Shown one piece after another: positions 1 to 9,938 of a DNA stretch of 64,000 nt. The position numbers were made by a program, and so were the translations under genes. The stretch lies in NCBI GenBank assembly GCA_024760905.1, contig CM045729.1, positions 5,268,663 through 5,332,662 on the forward strand, read 5' to 3'. The stretch is from Plotosus lineatus (Eukaryota > Chordata > Actinopteri > Siluriformes > Plotosidae). Within the stretch, counting starts at the first letter, position 1. Every line of letters starts with the position of its first letter. The notes under the pieces are model-generated. The model did no database searches. It was not told the origin of the DNA and was given only the letters and a program-made list of their open reading frames with translations.

Positions 1-2531
1 CTCCGGTGAGCGGGAGGGTCCGCTACCCGGAAAGTCTAATTTTAATGGATAATTTACAACAACCTGCACAAGTCATTTTGAAGCAAAGAAGTAATATTTC
101 CTCGTTTTTGGTTAGCTTGTTTATGCAGAGTAAACCCTTCTAATCAAGAAGATGACGAAAAGGAAAAAAGATGAAGATTACCGTACGTTTCAGCAGGAAT
201 GGACAGAGCAATTTGCCTTTATTGAGAGAGCAGGTTGTGCAGTGTGTCTTATATGCAATGATAAAATTTCCTTGATGAAACGGTCAAATATAAAGCGACA
301 CTTCGACTCACGCCATGCCACATTTGCAGCGAAATATCCAGTGGGAGACAACAGAAAGAAGGTCTGTCAAGAACTACTTTCCACAGTCCAGGCTAGTCAG
401 CAGCAGCTCCGTGTATGGGCCAAACAAGGTGACTTTAACTCTGCTAGCTTTGCTGGTTCTTTAGCAATTGTGAGGAGCGGGAAGCCGTTTACAGATGGCG
501 ATTATGCCAAATCATTCATGCTTGATGTGGCCAACGAGCTTTTTGACGACTTTAAGGATAAAGACAAAATAATCAAACGGATAAAAGATATGCCTCTTTC
601 AGCAAGAACTGTGCACGATCGTGCCATCATGATGTCGAATCAAGTGGAGAAAAAACAAGTGAATGACATAAATGCAGCGGAGTTTTTTTCCCTCGCTTTG
701 GATGAATCAACAGATGTCAGTCATTTATCCCAGTTCAGTATTATTGCACGCTATGTTGACGGTGACTCGCTGCGTGAGGAAAGTCTTGCCGTTTTGCCAC
801 TAAAAGGGACAACGAGAGGAGAGGATTTATTCAAGTCTTTCATGGAGTTTGCAAATGAAAAGAATCTACCAATGGATAAACTTATTTCTGTGTGTACCGA
901 TGGTGCTCCGTGCATGGTGTTGAGAAACAGAGGATTTGTGGCGCTGCTTCGTGAGCAGGAGAACAGACCCATCCTCAGCTTCCACTGTATTCTACATCAG
1001 GAGGCACTTTGTGCGCAAATGTGTGACAAGCAGCTTGATGACGTGATGTCACTGGTCATTCGGGTGGTCAACTTTATTGTTGCCCGAGCTTTAAACGATC
1101 GCCAGTTTAAAGCACTGTTGGATGAAGTGGAGAATAATTATCCCGGTCTTGTTTTGCACAGTAATGTGCGTTGGCTGTCAAGAGGGAAGGTGCTTAGCCG
1201 TTTTGCAGCTTGCCTGAGCGAAATACGGACTTTTCTTCAAATGAAAGGCATTGAGTATCCCCAGCTAGCGGACACTGAGTGGCTCCTCAAGTTTTATTAT
1301 CTTGTGGACATGACTGGACATCTGAACCATCTCAATGTGAAAATGCAAGGCATTGGAAATACAGTCTTATCCCTTCAACAGGCAGTCTTTGCATTTCAAA
1401 ACAAGCTGGAAATCTTTACTGCGGATATTGAGACTGGTCGTTTACTACACTTTGAAAAACTGAAAGTATTTAAAGATGAGTGCACAGCAAGTGACTCCAC
1501 TGAACATTTTGATCTCCATCAGCTCGCAGTTTTCACATCTTCTCTCCTGACGTCATTCAAAGCACGCTTTGGGGACTTTCGTGAGCACACTAGTCTTTTC
1601 AATTCATCACTCATCCGCATGAGTGTGCTGTGGACAAAGTAAACCTGAGTTTCATCCCCAATGTCTCTGTCAGAGATTTTGAAGTAGAAGTTGCTGACCT
1701 GAAGGCCACAGACATGTGGGTTAATAAGTTCAAGTCACTGAATGAAGATTTGGAAAGCCTTGCACGAGAACAAGCAGAGCTGGCAAGCAAACACAAATGG
1801 ACAGACATGGCCAGACTTCAGCGCAGACCAGCTGATTGTCAAAACCTGGAACGCGCTTCCCGTCACGTACAAAACACTGCAGCGTGTGAGTCTTGCTGTA
1901 TTGACCATGTTTGGATCTACATATGCATGCGAACAGTCGTTCTCACACCTAAAACACATCAAAACCAACCTGCGATCACGTTTAAAAGATGGAAGCCTAA
2001 ACGCCTGTATGAAGCTGAACCTCACCACCTATCAACCAGACTACAAAGCCATCAGCAAAACCATGCAACACCAAAAGTCGCATTAATAGTAAGTCAGAAG
2101 TACTTTTCTTATTAATACATACCTTTGATTTTATTTTGAACAACATGTTATAACAGAGTCTTATTATAATATATATATTGTTGGTCTTCTTCGATTTAGA
2201 TAAGAAGTTGCTGACCTGAGGGCCTCAGACAGCGGTGAACAGAGCAGGCAAGTAAACATGGACAGATATGAATAAAACCTCAGCCTGCAGACCAGCTGAT
2301 TGTTATAATTATAAATAATTGTTAGTTTCTTGTTATTAACTTACAATGTTGTTGCTATTAAGTTACAATGTTGTTCAAAATAAATTCTGTCTTACTATAC
2401 TATAAACTCGTTGATTTTCCTCTTCCATTTAGCTGTTTTTGGTATTAAAATATACATATGGCTCTCCTAGGATTAGATTTTAAAATTTGGGTTTTTTCGG
2501 CTCTCTCAGCAAAAAAGGTTCCCGACCCCTG
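1..2531 (+). mobile_element. hAT-family DNA transposon, 5' end outside window
   Basis: The right terminal inverted repeat is visible at about 2514-2531 (GGTTCCCGACCCCTG). It is the reverse complement of the CAGGGGTCGGGAACC start seen on the short relative at 36469. The left terminus should lie a few hundred bases before the window, because the sequence around 20-50 resembles subterminal sequence of that relative. The interior is a broken BED-finger transposase. About 430 bases of AT-rich 3' sequence (2100-2500) contain partial repeats of the coding end (near 2210 and 2290), which suggests internal rearrangement. The 8-bp target duplication typical of hAT cannot be tested with one end missing. 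Confidence 0.85.
152..2086 (+). pseudogene. hAT transposase with BED zinc finger, two frameshifts
   Basis: The main open frame (152-1642) starts with a BED-type zinc finger: C32-x2-C35 and H50-x4-H55. It continues into an RNase H-like hAT core with LDESTD (catalytic Asp near residue 184), VCTDGAP (Asp near 250), a CxxH pair in HCILHQ and the conserved RWLSRG. Near 1625 the reading frame shifts, and CAVDKVNLSF onward is read in another frame. A second shift near 1820 restores the first frame for the C-terminal dimerisation segment, whose YACEQSFSHLK carries the catalytic Glu and which ends at MQHQKSH. The product resembles the ZBED/GTF2IRD2-like transposase class of vertebrates. With two frameshifts in a transposon context it is a dead transposase rather than a domesticated gene. 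Repair by RNA processing seems unlikely. Confidence 0.9.
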
Positions 2532-4962
2532 GACTATACATTCTTCTGGCAGGGACAGGAGCCTGACGAGCATCACCTATATGGTGTTGGATTCACTGTG
2601 CAAAACTCCTTTCTGTCCTTTGTTGAACCGCCATACCCAGGAACTCTGTGAGTCCTCTTTCTCCATCTCACAACCTCCTCTGGACCAGCTACCATCATTA
2701 GTGCCTATGCACCGACGCTTTGCTCGCATTCTATGATGTGCTCAAAGCCATGATCTAGCAGATCCCTGCCAAAAAGCATCTGTTTCTGCTCGGCAACTTT
2801 AGCACACGGATAAGGGCAGAGTATGACTCCTGGCCCCGCTGCATTGGCCATTTTGGCATTGGCAAGCTCAATGAGAAAAGCCAACACCTTCTTCAACTCT
2901 GCTCTTTTCATGACCTCTGTCTGACCAACACATTCTTCTTCACCAAGTCCTGCCACCGAGTGTCCTGTAGACACCCAAGGTGTCACCACTGGCATCAGCT
3001 GGACTTCATCACCAGGAGATCCCTGCTGAACCAAGTACTGGTCACACGCAGTTTCCACAGCGCTGTATGTGACACTGACCATTCCCTGGTTGCCACCAAA
3101 GTACGTCTCTGCCTCAAATGTGTCAACTGCTCCAAGCAGAAACCCCAGCCCCGCATCAACACAGCTACGACTGCAGTTCCTGAACTGCAGGAACGCCATG
3201 CTGAAATGTAAAAATATATAAATGTATCCCTGGCAGACTGCCCCACTGACTGTGCTACTGCAAGATGGAACCACATCTGCAAGGCTATGTTTGAGACTGC
3301 CATAGGCACCTTTGGGAAGAAGGTGGGGAAAGACTGGCTTGAAGTAGGAGCGGCTGAGATGGAACCTGCCATTGCCACCAAATGTGCAGTCGTAATCGCT
3401 CACAAGAAGGAGCCTTCTCTGCGAACGCTTGCTGCACTGTGCATTGCAAGTAATAATGCACAAAAGATTGCAAGGCGTTGTGCCAACAACTACTGGCTTA
3501 ACCTCTGCCAGGACATACAGCTTTCTGCAGATCTTGGAAACAAGCACAAAATGCACGAAAGCATGAAGAGGGCTTTTGGTCCCAGTGCCATCAAGAGCGT
3601 CCCACTCAAATCAGCTGCAGGCGATGTCATCAAGGATTGTGGCAAACAAATGGAGAGATGGACTAAGCACTATCAAGAGCTCTACTCAAGAGAAACCACC
3701 ATCTCGAACACAGCCCTTGAGAACATCCCTCCACTGTCTATTCTGCATGAGCTTGATGCTCCACCCACCATCGAGGAGCTCAGCAAGGTGATAGACTCCA
3801 TCTTGAGCGGCAAGGCTCCAGGCAGTGACAACATCCTGACTGAATCGTCAAAACCGCAAAGGAGAGCTCGCTCTTGAAACACCTCCATGAGCTCCTACTG
3901 CAGTGCTGGGAGGAAGGGGCTGTTTCCCAAGACATGCATGATGCCAAAATCATCACCCTCTCCAAAAACAACGGGGAGCAAAGTGGTTGCAACAACTATT
4001 GTGGCATCTCACTCTTAAGCATAGTTGGCAAAGCCTTTGCCCATGTCATCCTCAACAGGCTCCAACTACTTGCAAACATGTGTATCCAGAGGCGCAGTGT
4101 GGATTCACGGCAGCCAAATCAACCATAGATATGGTCTTCTCTGTGAGGCAGCTGCGAAAGAAGTGCCGGGGGCAAAGACAACCCCTCTATTTGGCCTTCA
4201 TCAACCTGACCATGGTCAGCAGGAATGGACTGTTTGCCCGCCTCCAGCGAATTGGATGTCCCCCCAATCTTTTGTGCATGATCAAGTCGTTCCACCAGGA
4301 CATGAATGGCATCATCCAGTCTGCTGGATCATCCTCAGACCCTTTTCCAATCAAGAACGGTGTGAAGCAGGGTTGTGTCCTCGCTCCAACCCTTTTTGGC
4401 ATCTTTTTCTCCTGCTCCTGTGATACGCCTTCCGGAACGCTGAAGACGGCATCTTTCTCTATGTCAGGAGTGACGAAGACTTCTTTAACCTGGCACGCCA
4501 CAGAGCAAAGACCAAGGTACGGAGCATTCTTATCAGGGAGCTGCTCTTTGCTGATGATGCTGGTCTTGTTGCCCACACCGAGGAAGTGCTTCAGCGTCTT
4601 ATCAACTGCTTTGCTGATGCCTGCCCCGAGTTTGGCCTCACCATCAGCCTTCATCAGACCGAGGTCATGGGCCAGGATGTCAGCAGTGCTCCTAGTATCA
4701 ACATCGGCGACCACACTCTTGAGGTGGTGGAAAAGTTCACCAACTCGGATCGATCATCTCCAGCAAGCTCTCTCTAGACGCCAAACTGAATGCTTGTATC
4801 AGCAAGGCATCGACAGTGATGGTGAGTCTGGGACAACTCCATGCTAACCACCAACATCAAGATAAGAGTCTACAAGGCCTGCGTACTGAGTACTCTCCTT
4901 TATAGCAGTGAAGCATGGACCCTCTCCTACCGCCAGGAATGCTGGCTGACCGCCTTCCATGT
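2532..4962 (+). mobile_element. Non-LTR retrotransposon (unassigned LINE, copy 1), broken
   Basis: Translated fragments in shifting frames follow LINE ORF2 order. An endonuclease-like segment covers 2532-3110, with FFWQGQEPDE, FGIGKLNE and the DTDHSL box near 3070-3090. A linker follows at 3287-3830 (IARRCANNYW, HYQELYSRE). Then comes reverse transcriptase with SGKAPGSDNI, FTAAKSTID-like text near 4100, VKQGCVLAPTLFG at 4360-4400, the FADDA catalytic box near 4546-4560, and YSSEAWTLSYRQE near 4910-4940. Many frameshifts and stops are present. It stops abruptly at about 4962 against an oppositely oriented RTE element, so its 3' end is missing. It is related to the copy at 55.6-57.75 kb. The clade is not assigned. 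Confidence 0.85.
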
Positions 4963-5944
4963 CCTCCTTGACCACATCCATAAATATCTTTGGTCTTCTT
5001 CTAGGCCTTCCGCCTGGTAGTTCCAACCTCAGCATCCTACTACCAATATATTCACTATCCCACCTCTGTACATGTCCAATCCATCTCAATCTAGCCTCTC
5101 TGACTTTGTCTCCAAAGCATCTTACATGGGCTGTCCCTCTAATGTACTCATTCTTGATCTTATCCATCCTCCTTACTCGCAAATAGAACCTCAACATTTT
5201 CATCCCTGCTACCTCCAGCTCTGCCTCCTCTCTTTTCCTCAGTGCTACTATTTCTAAACCATACAACATCGCTGACCTCAACATCATCTTTACAATTTTC
5301 CTTTCATTCTTGCTGATACCTTCCTATCACACATCACATCGGACACTTTTTTGCAACCATTCCAACCTGTCTGCACACGCTTCTTCACCTGTTTTCCACA
5401 CTCTCCATTGCTCTGGACTCTTGAGCCTAAGTACTTGAAATCCTCCACCTTCCTTATTTCTGCTCCCTGTAACCTCACCGTTCCTCGTGGGTCCTTCTTG
5501 TTCACACACACATGTATTCTGCCTTACTGAGGCTAACCTTCATTCCTCTCCTTACCAGGGCATACCTCTACCTCTCGAGATTTTCCTCCACTTGTTCTCT
5601 GCTCTCACTACAGATTACAATAGTCCATGGGGATTCTTGCCTAACCTCGTCTGTCAGCCTGTCCATTACCATAGCAAACAAGAAGGGGCTTAGAGCTGAT
5701 CTATGATGCAGTGCCACCTTCACCTCGAACACTTCTGTGAAGCCAACCGCTTACCTCATCACTGTCTTACAGCTCTCATACATGTCCTGCACCACTCTGA
5801 CATACTACTCTGCCACTCCAGGCTTTCTCGTGCAATACCACAGTTCTTCTCTCGGCACCTAGCCATATGCTTTCTCCAGATCCACAAAGGAACTATGCAG
5901 CTCCCTCTGACCTTCTCTGTACTTCTCTATAAACATCCTCAAAG

Positions 5945-6056
5945 CAAACACTGCATCTGTGGTGCTATTTCTTGGCATGAAACCAAACTGTTGTCAGCAT
6001 TTGTGAACAACAGTTTGGTTTCATGCCAAGAAAGAGCACCACAGATGCAGTGTTTG
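5945..6056. repeat. Perfect-looking 49-bp foldback inside RTE copy A
   Basis: Arms 5945-5993 and 6008-6056 are reverse complements with one mismatch, separated by a 14-base loop. Both arms carry the same RTE codons (around QQFGFMPRKSTT), so one segment was copied in inverted orientation. Confidence 0.95.
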
Positions 6057-6182
6057 AATACGATGAAGTTATGGATTATCAATTTTATCCCTCTGTAGTT
6101 GCGACCTCCACCATTCCTCTGGCATCTTCTTACCCTCTAAGACCTTGTTGAATGTTCTTGTACCTCTCCTAGACATTTCCAT

Positions 6183-6491
6183 GGGCAGTGGTGGTCTAGT
6201 GGATAGGACGCAAGATTGCTGATCCTAAGGTTGGGGGTTCGAGTCCCCACAGGGTTGTCACTGTCCCCCCAGTGCAGCTAACTGGATTATCAAAGGCAGG
6301 CCATGTCTCTCACTGTCTATGGTGAGAGACATGTAAAAGAACCACTGCTGACTTTCGTAAAGAGTAGGCTGCAAAGCCGTCAGCGTGTTTCTATGACCTG
6401 GAGAGGGATGGGCGCCGCCAGGCCAAATCAGCCAAAGTCTCACCATGAAGGTGCCCCAACGACATCCCTGGATGTTAAGGGATAAGAGAAG
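6183..6491 (+). mobile_element. tRNA-headed SINE (family A) inserted in RTE copy A
   Basis: It starts GGGCAGTGGTGGTCTAGTGG (pol III A-box-like), with a B-box-like GGTTCGAGTCC at about 6230-6240. Flanking 12-bp duplications AGACATTTCCAT (6171-6182) and AGACACTTCCAT (6492-6503) differ by one base. The 3' part differs from other family A copies, ending GGATGTTAAGGG plus AGAAG repeats instead of the RTE-like tail. Confidence 0.85.
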
Positions 6492-7959
6492 AAGACACTT
6501 CCATACCTCCACAGGAATGTCATCAGTCTATACATTTCCATCTGTGTCCTTAATCACCATAACTTGCTGCACATCGTTCCTATCTCTATTTTTTTGCAGT
6601 GCCAACCTGTATAGATAATTTTCTCCCTTTTTACTGTCCAACCTAGTATACAAGTCATCATACACCCTCTGTTTGACCTTTGACACCGTTACCTTCACCT
6701 TACGTCTCCTTGTACTCTTGTTTGCTCGCTTCAGTCCTCTCAATGTCCCACTTCTTCTTAATTAACCTCTTCCTTTGTACACACTTCTGCACTTCCTCAT
6801 TCCACCACCAAGTCTCCGTATCTACTTTCCTTCCAAGTACTCTCCTACCTGTCTTCCTGATCACATTCGCTGTAGTTATCCAGTCAACTGAAAGCACTTC
6901 CTGACCACCCAAAGCCTGTTTCAACTCCTTGAAGACAATACGACATTCTTCCTTTTTAGTTTTCACCACTTTGTCTTCTGCTCTGCCTTCTTCACCGCCC
7001 TCTCCATCAGCATCATCCTGCACACCACCATCCTTTGCTGTCTGACAACTCTCTCACCCATTACTACTTTTCAGTCACTGACTTCATTCAAATTACATCG
7101 CCCACGGAAGATGTAGTCTACCTGTGTGCTCCGACCTTTGCTTTTATAAGTCACCTTATGCTCCTGTCTCTTCTGGAAGAAAGTGTTCTCCAAAGCCATT
7201 TCCATCCTTTTTTCAAAATCTATCAATATTTGTCCTTCTATGTTCCTGTCCTGGATACCAAACATGTCCATCACTTCCTCATCCACTCTGTTGCCTGCAC
7301 CAACATGTCAATTGAAGTCTGAACCAATGGCCACTCTTTCACCTATGGGGGTACTCTGCATAACTTCATCTAACTCACCCCAGAATATCTCCTTCTCTTC
7401 TAGCTCACATCCTGCCTGTGGGGCATAAACACTAACAACATTGAACATCACACCTTCAATTTCTAACTTGAGACTCATCACTCTGTCTGACACTCTTTTC
7501 ACTTCTAGAACATTCCTGAGAAACCCTCCTTCAAGAGGACTCCTACTCCATTTCTCTTCTCATCCACACCATGATAAAACGGCTTAAAACCTGCCCCTAA
7601 GCTTCTAGCCTTGCTACCTTCCCACCTAATCTCCTGAACACACACTATGTCCACCTTCCTCCTCTGCATTATGTCAGCCAGCTCTCAAGCTTTTTCTTGC
7701 ATATTTCCAACATTCAAAGTCCCTACTCTCAGTCTTAGACTCATGTCTTTCCTCTTCTCTCTCTGCCTATGGACATGCCTTTCACTTCTGTTTCTTCGAT
7801 TAACAGTAGTCCAGTTTCCACCAGCACCCTGTTGGTTAACAGCACTGATGGCGGTTGTTGTTAACCCGGAACTCGACCGATAGACTTTGAAAGTCAGATT
7901 GATCATTCTCATAGTAGATTTGGCACAGGTTTTACATCGAAAGGCCTTCCTGACATAAC

Positions 7960-8385
7960 ATAACGATGTTGTATGGGTTAGAAACAGTGGCCCTGGGGAA
8001 AAGACAGGAGGCAGAGCTGGAGGTAGCAGAGATGAAAATGTTGAGGTTCTCTTTGGGAGTAACGAGGATGGATAGGATTAGGAATGAGCACATCAGAGGG
8101 ACAGCACATGTAACACGTTTTGGAGACAAAGTCAGAGAGGCTAGATTGAGATGGTTTGGACATGTACAGAGGAGGGATAGTGAGTATATTGGTAATAGGA
8201 TGCTGAGGGTGGAACTACCAGGCAAAAGGCCTAGAGGAAGACCAAAGAGACGATTCATGGATGTGGTGAAAGAGGACATGAAGGTCGTTGGTGTAAGAGA
8301 AGAAGATGCAAAGGATAGGGTGAGATGGAGGCAGATGATTCGCTGTGGCGACCCCTGAAGGGAAAAGCCTAAAGGTAAAGAAGAC
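7960..8385 (+). mobile_element. RTE LINE 3' end (copy B), 5'-truncated
   Basis: An open segment at 7966-8358 encodes the RTE C-terminus: LYGLETVALGKRQEAELEV, RIRNEHIRGTAHV, LRWFGHVQRRDSEYIG, RPRGRPKRRFMDVVKEDMK, ending RCGDP and a stop. It is followed by the tail GGGAAAAGCC. The 5' truncation at about 7960 is typical of incomplete reverse transcription. It lies head to head with copy A. No catalytic box is included, so no activity is possible. Confidence 0.9.
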
Positions 8386-8439
8386 TCCAGTTTCCTACCA
8401 CAGTCCAAAAACGTGCACAGTTAGTTAATTCCAAATCAG

Positions 8440-8675
8440 CAATAGTGTGTGTGTGTGTGTGTGTGAGTGAGAGAGAGAGAGAGAAAGAGAGAGACTTCTT
8501 TTCCTTTCCGCTGTTCCCTTCAGGGGTCGCCACAGCAAATCATCTGCCTCCATCTTCATTTGAAAGTCATATTAATGATTGGCATATTTGATTTGGCATA
8601 GGTTTTTACATCGGATGCCCTTCCTGACACAACCCATAGCAAGGACAGAAACACACTTGATGGTTATGCGCCTAC

Positions 8676-8720
<45 letters not shown>

Positions 8721-8731
8721 TGTGTGTGTGT
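8440..8731. repeat. GT and GA microsatellites flanking a small RTE derivative
   Basis: (GT)n at 8443-8465 is followed by (GA)n to about 8493. A second (GT)n tract covers 8678-8731. Confidence 0.9.
8494..8665 (-). mobile_element. Internally deleted RTE: 5' leader joined to 3' tail
   Basis: On the - strand, a piece matching the RTE 5' leader (GTCAGGAAGGGCATCCGATG, CCAAATC) is joined at about 8560 to the last ~65 bases of the RTE (GATGATTTGCTGTGGCGACC ... GGGAA). All coding sequence is absent. The same two pieces occur, in the same order, in the body of SINE family A. Confidence 0.75.
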
Positions 8732-8732
8732 T

Positions 8733-8862
8733 TTCTCTGCCATGGCCTAGTGAGCTGTTCAGAGTGTACCCCACCTTCGCCAAGAGTCGACTGAGATGGT
8801 TACCAGCCTCCTCCTAACCCTAATAAGGATTAAGTGGCCTAGAAAATAAATAAATTAATTAA
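8733..8862 (+). mobile_element. SINE family B, 3' part
   Basis: It contains the family's conserved block (GAGCTGTTCAGAGTGTACCC, CGACTGAGATGG, AATAAGGATTAAGTGG) and an A-rich tail. The 5' half is replaced by a (GT)n tract. Confidence 0.8.
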
Positions 8863-9129
8863 ATTTACAGTAAATTAAGATTTTTAATGAAATTATTCAA
8901 ATTGTCCACTAGGTGGCGGCAGATACTCACACCTGTCAGGTATCGGTTTCTACGTGACGTCTAACGTCAGAATAAATTGCAGTGTAAATAAAGATTCTCT
9001 TTTCTCTTATACAAAACAGTGAGTACTCTCCAGAACTATTCTTTTCAAGTCATTCAAGACAACACACCCAGGGAGTGACTTTTAGGAGCTGAACTTTATT
9101 ATAGTTCCACAATTACAGGATAGGTGAGG

Positions 9130-9180
9130 CTTCAACCAATCAGATTCGACTTCCCTGTTGCGCTCGACCAATCGGAGACG
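9130..9180 (+). promoter_or_regulatory. Candidate mfsd6 promoter with paired CCAAT boxes
   Basis: Two same-strand CCAAT boxes lie at 9136-9140 (AACCAATCAG) and 9168-9172 (GACCAATCGG), exactly 32 bp apart (about three helical turns). Both match the NF-Y consensus. The block is not obviously repetitive and lies just upstream of a plausible noncoding exon. Promoter function is inferred. Confidence 0.45.
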
Positions 9181-9182
9181 CC

Positions 9183-9247
9183 ATGTGTTCGGCGGTGGCG
9201 CTGCCCTGCCAGCTGCTGTTCAGAATAATTTGTGTGTCTTTGTGCCA

Positions 9248-9285
<38 letters not shown>

Positions 9286-9407
9286 GTGTTATTTATAATG
9301 TTATCAGAGATGTTTCGGAGCTGTGTGTGAGCCTCAGGATGGACGCAGGAGTTGATGGTGATCAGAAGAGAAGATCTTAGCAGGAACTTGAGAGGAACAA
9401 TCCAGAG
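9183..9407 (+). other. mfsd6: Candidate noncoding first exon of mfsd6
   Basis: A non-transposon segment downstream of the CCAAT pair ends in a strong splice donor, CCAGAG|GTGAGT (GT at 9408). The next acceptor on this strand with a start codon is 18427/18428, which would make a 9-kb intron placing only two bases (AG) before the mfsd6 ATG. A 65-codon frame here (9183-9380) includes a (GA)n run and is not convincing as protein. The transcription start is unknown, and other upstream exons outside the window remain possible. Confidence 0.4.
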
Positions 9408-9854
9408 GTGAGTTGAGAGAACAGAGCTCGCCTGTCATTGTAGTGACATCAGTGTGGCTTGTTTCAGATGTTTTCAAGGTGAACTATTTTCCAGGTGAAT
9501 ATGCAGAGTGGTGGTGGGGCGGTGGTATTTATTCTGGTGATGATGTAACCTTCCTTCTCCAGGAGTTCCACGTAGTACAGTAAACATGTCTGTTATGCAT
9601 CACCATGAGAAGCTCTCTGATCATGTACTGATCTTCAAGCTCTTTTGGTGCAACATCTTTACATCATCATCCATCATGTAGCATGTGCCTAGACGATACA
9701 ATGAGATCACCTGACACCATGACGTTATATTACAATACAGGATACTTTTCTTGGATGTGCTTTATTTTCTATTTGTAAATTCAACTATTGAATCATTTTT
9801 TATTATATTTTTCCTCTCAAGAATTTCCTTCAAATAAATGTATGTATATATGTA

Positions 9855-9857
<3 letters not shown>
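9408..9857. other. Unique-looking sequence, no feature seen
   Basis: AT-rich sequence with no recognisable repeat or coding segment. Confidence 0.5.

Positions 9858-9934
<77 letters not shown>
9858..9934. repeat. (GT)n-(AT)n microsatellite
   Basis: GT repeats (9857-9877) pass directly into about 28 AT repeats abutting the truncated LINE that follows. Confidence 0.95.

Positions 9935-9938
<4 letters not shown>

Larger units (their letters stand above)
4961..7957 (-). mobile_element. RTE-type LINE, copy A, 3'-truncated and mutated
   Basis: Read on the - strand, this carries the order of an RTE element. A 5' leader covers 7957-7850. The endonuclease starts with LRVGTLNVG near 7700 and continues through SVYAPQAGCELEEKE near 7400 and VTYKSKGRSTQVDYI near 7110. 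A linker (KKWDIERTE, KQRVYDDLY) lies at 6780-6560, and reverse transcriptase to 4961 ends with RGTAHVR and EARLRWIGHVQ. Stops and frameshifts are frequent. Three lesions stand out: an inverted repeat at 5945-6056, deletion of the RT catalytic box near 5620, and a SINE at 6183-6491. Clade placement rests on recognised RTE protein motifs, not on a phylogeny. Confidence 0.85.

Noticed and set aside
152..1642. Possibility that the BED/hAT frame is a domesticated host gene
   Set aside because: It has hAT terminal sequence close downstream, two frameshifts before the C-terminal domain, and no sign of splicing that would bypass them.
2705..3556. 283-codon minus-strand frame
   Set aside because: Antisense to recognisable LINE endonuclease and linker codons; no motif of its own.
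7932..8408. 158-codon minus-strand frame, and similar long serine/leucine-rich frames at 38505-39281, 50228-50620, 51105-51713 and 62960-63442
   Set aside because: These are antisense shadows of RTE reverse-transcriptase coding sequence, which is GA-rich and so leaves the other strand open.
9183..9380. 65-codon frame upstream of mfsd6
   Set aside because: It is dominated by a (GA)n-encoded Arg-Glu run. Better explained as a 5' untranslated exon.
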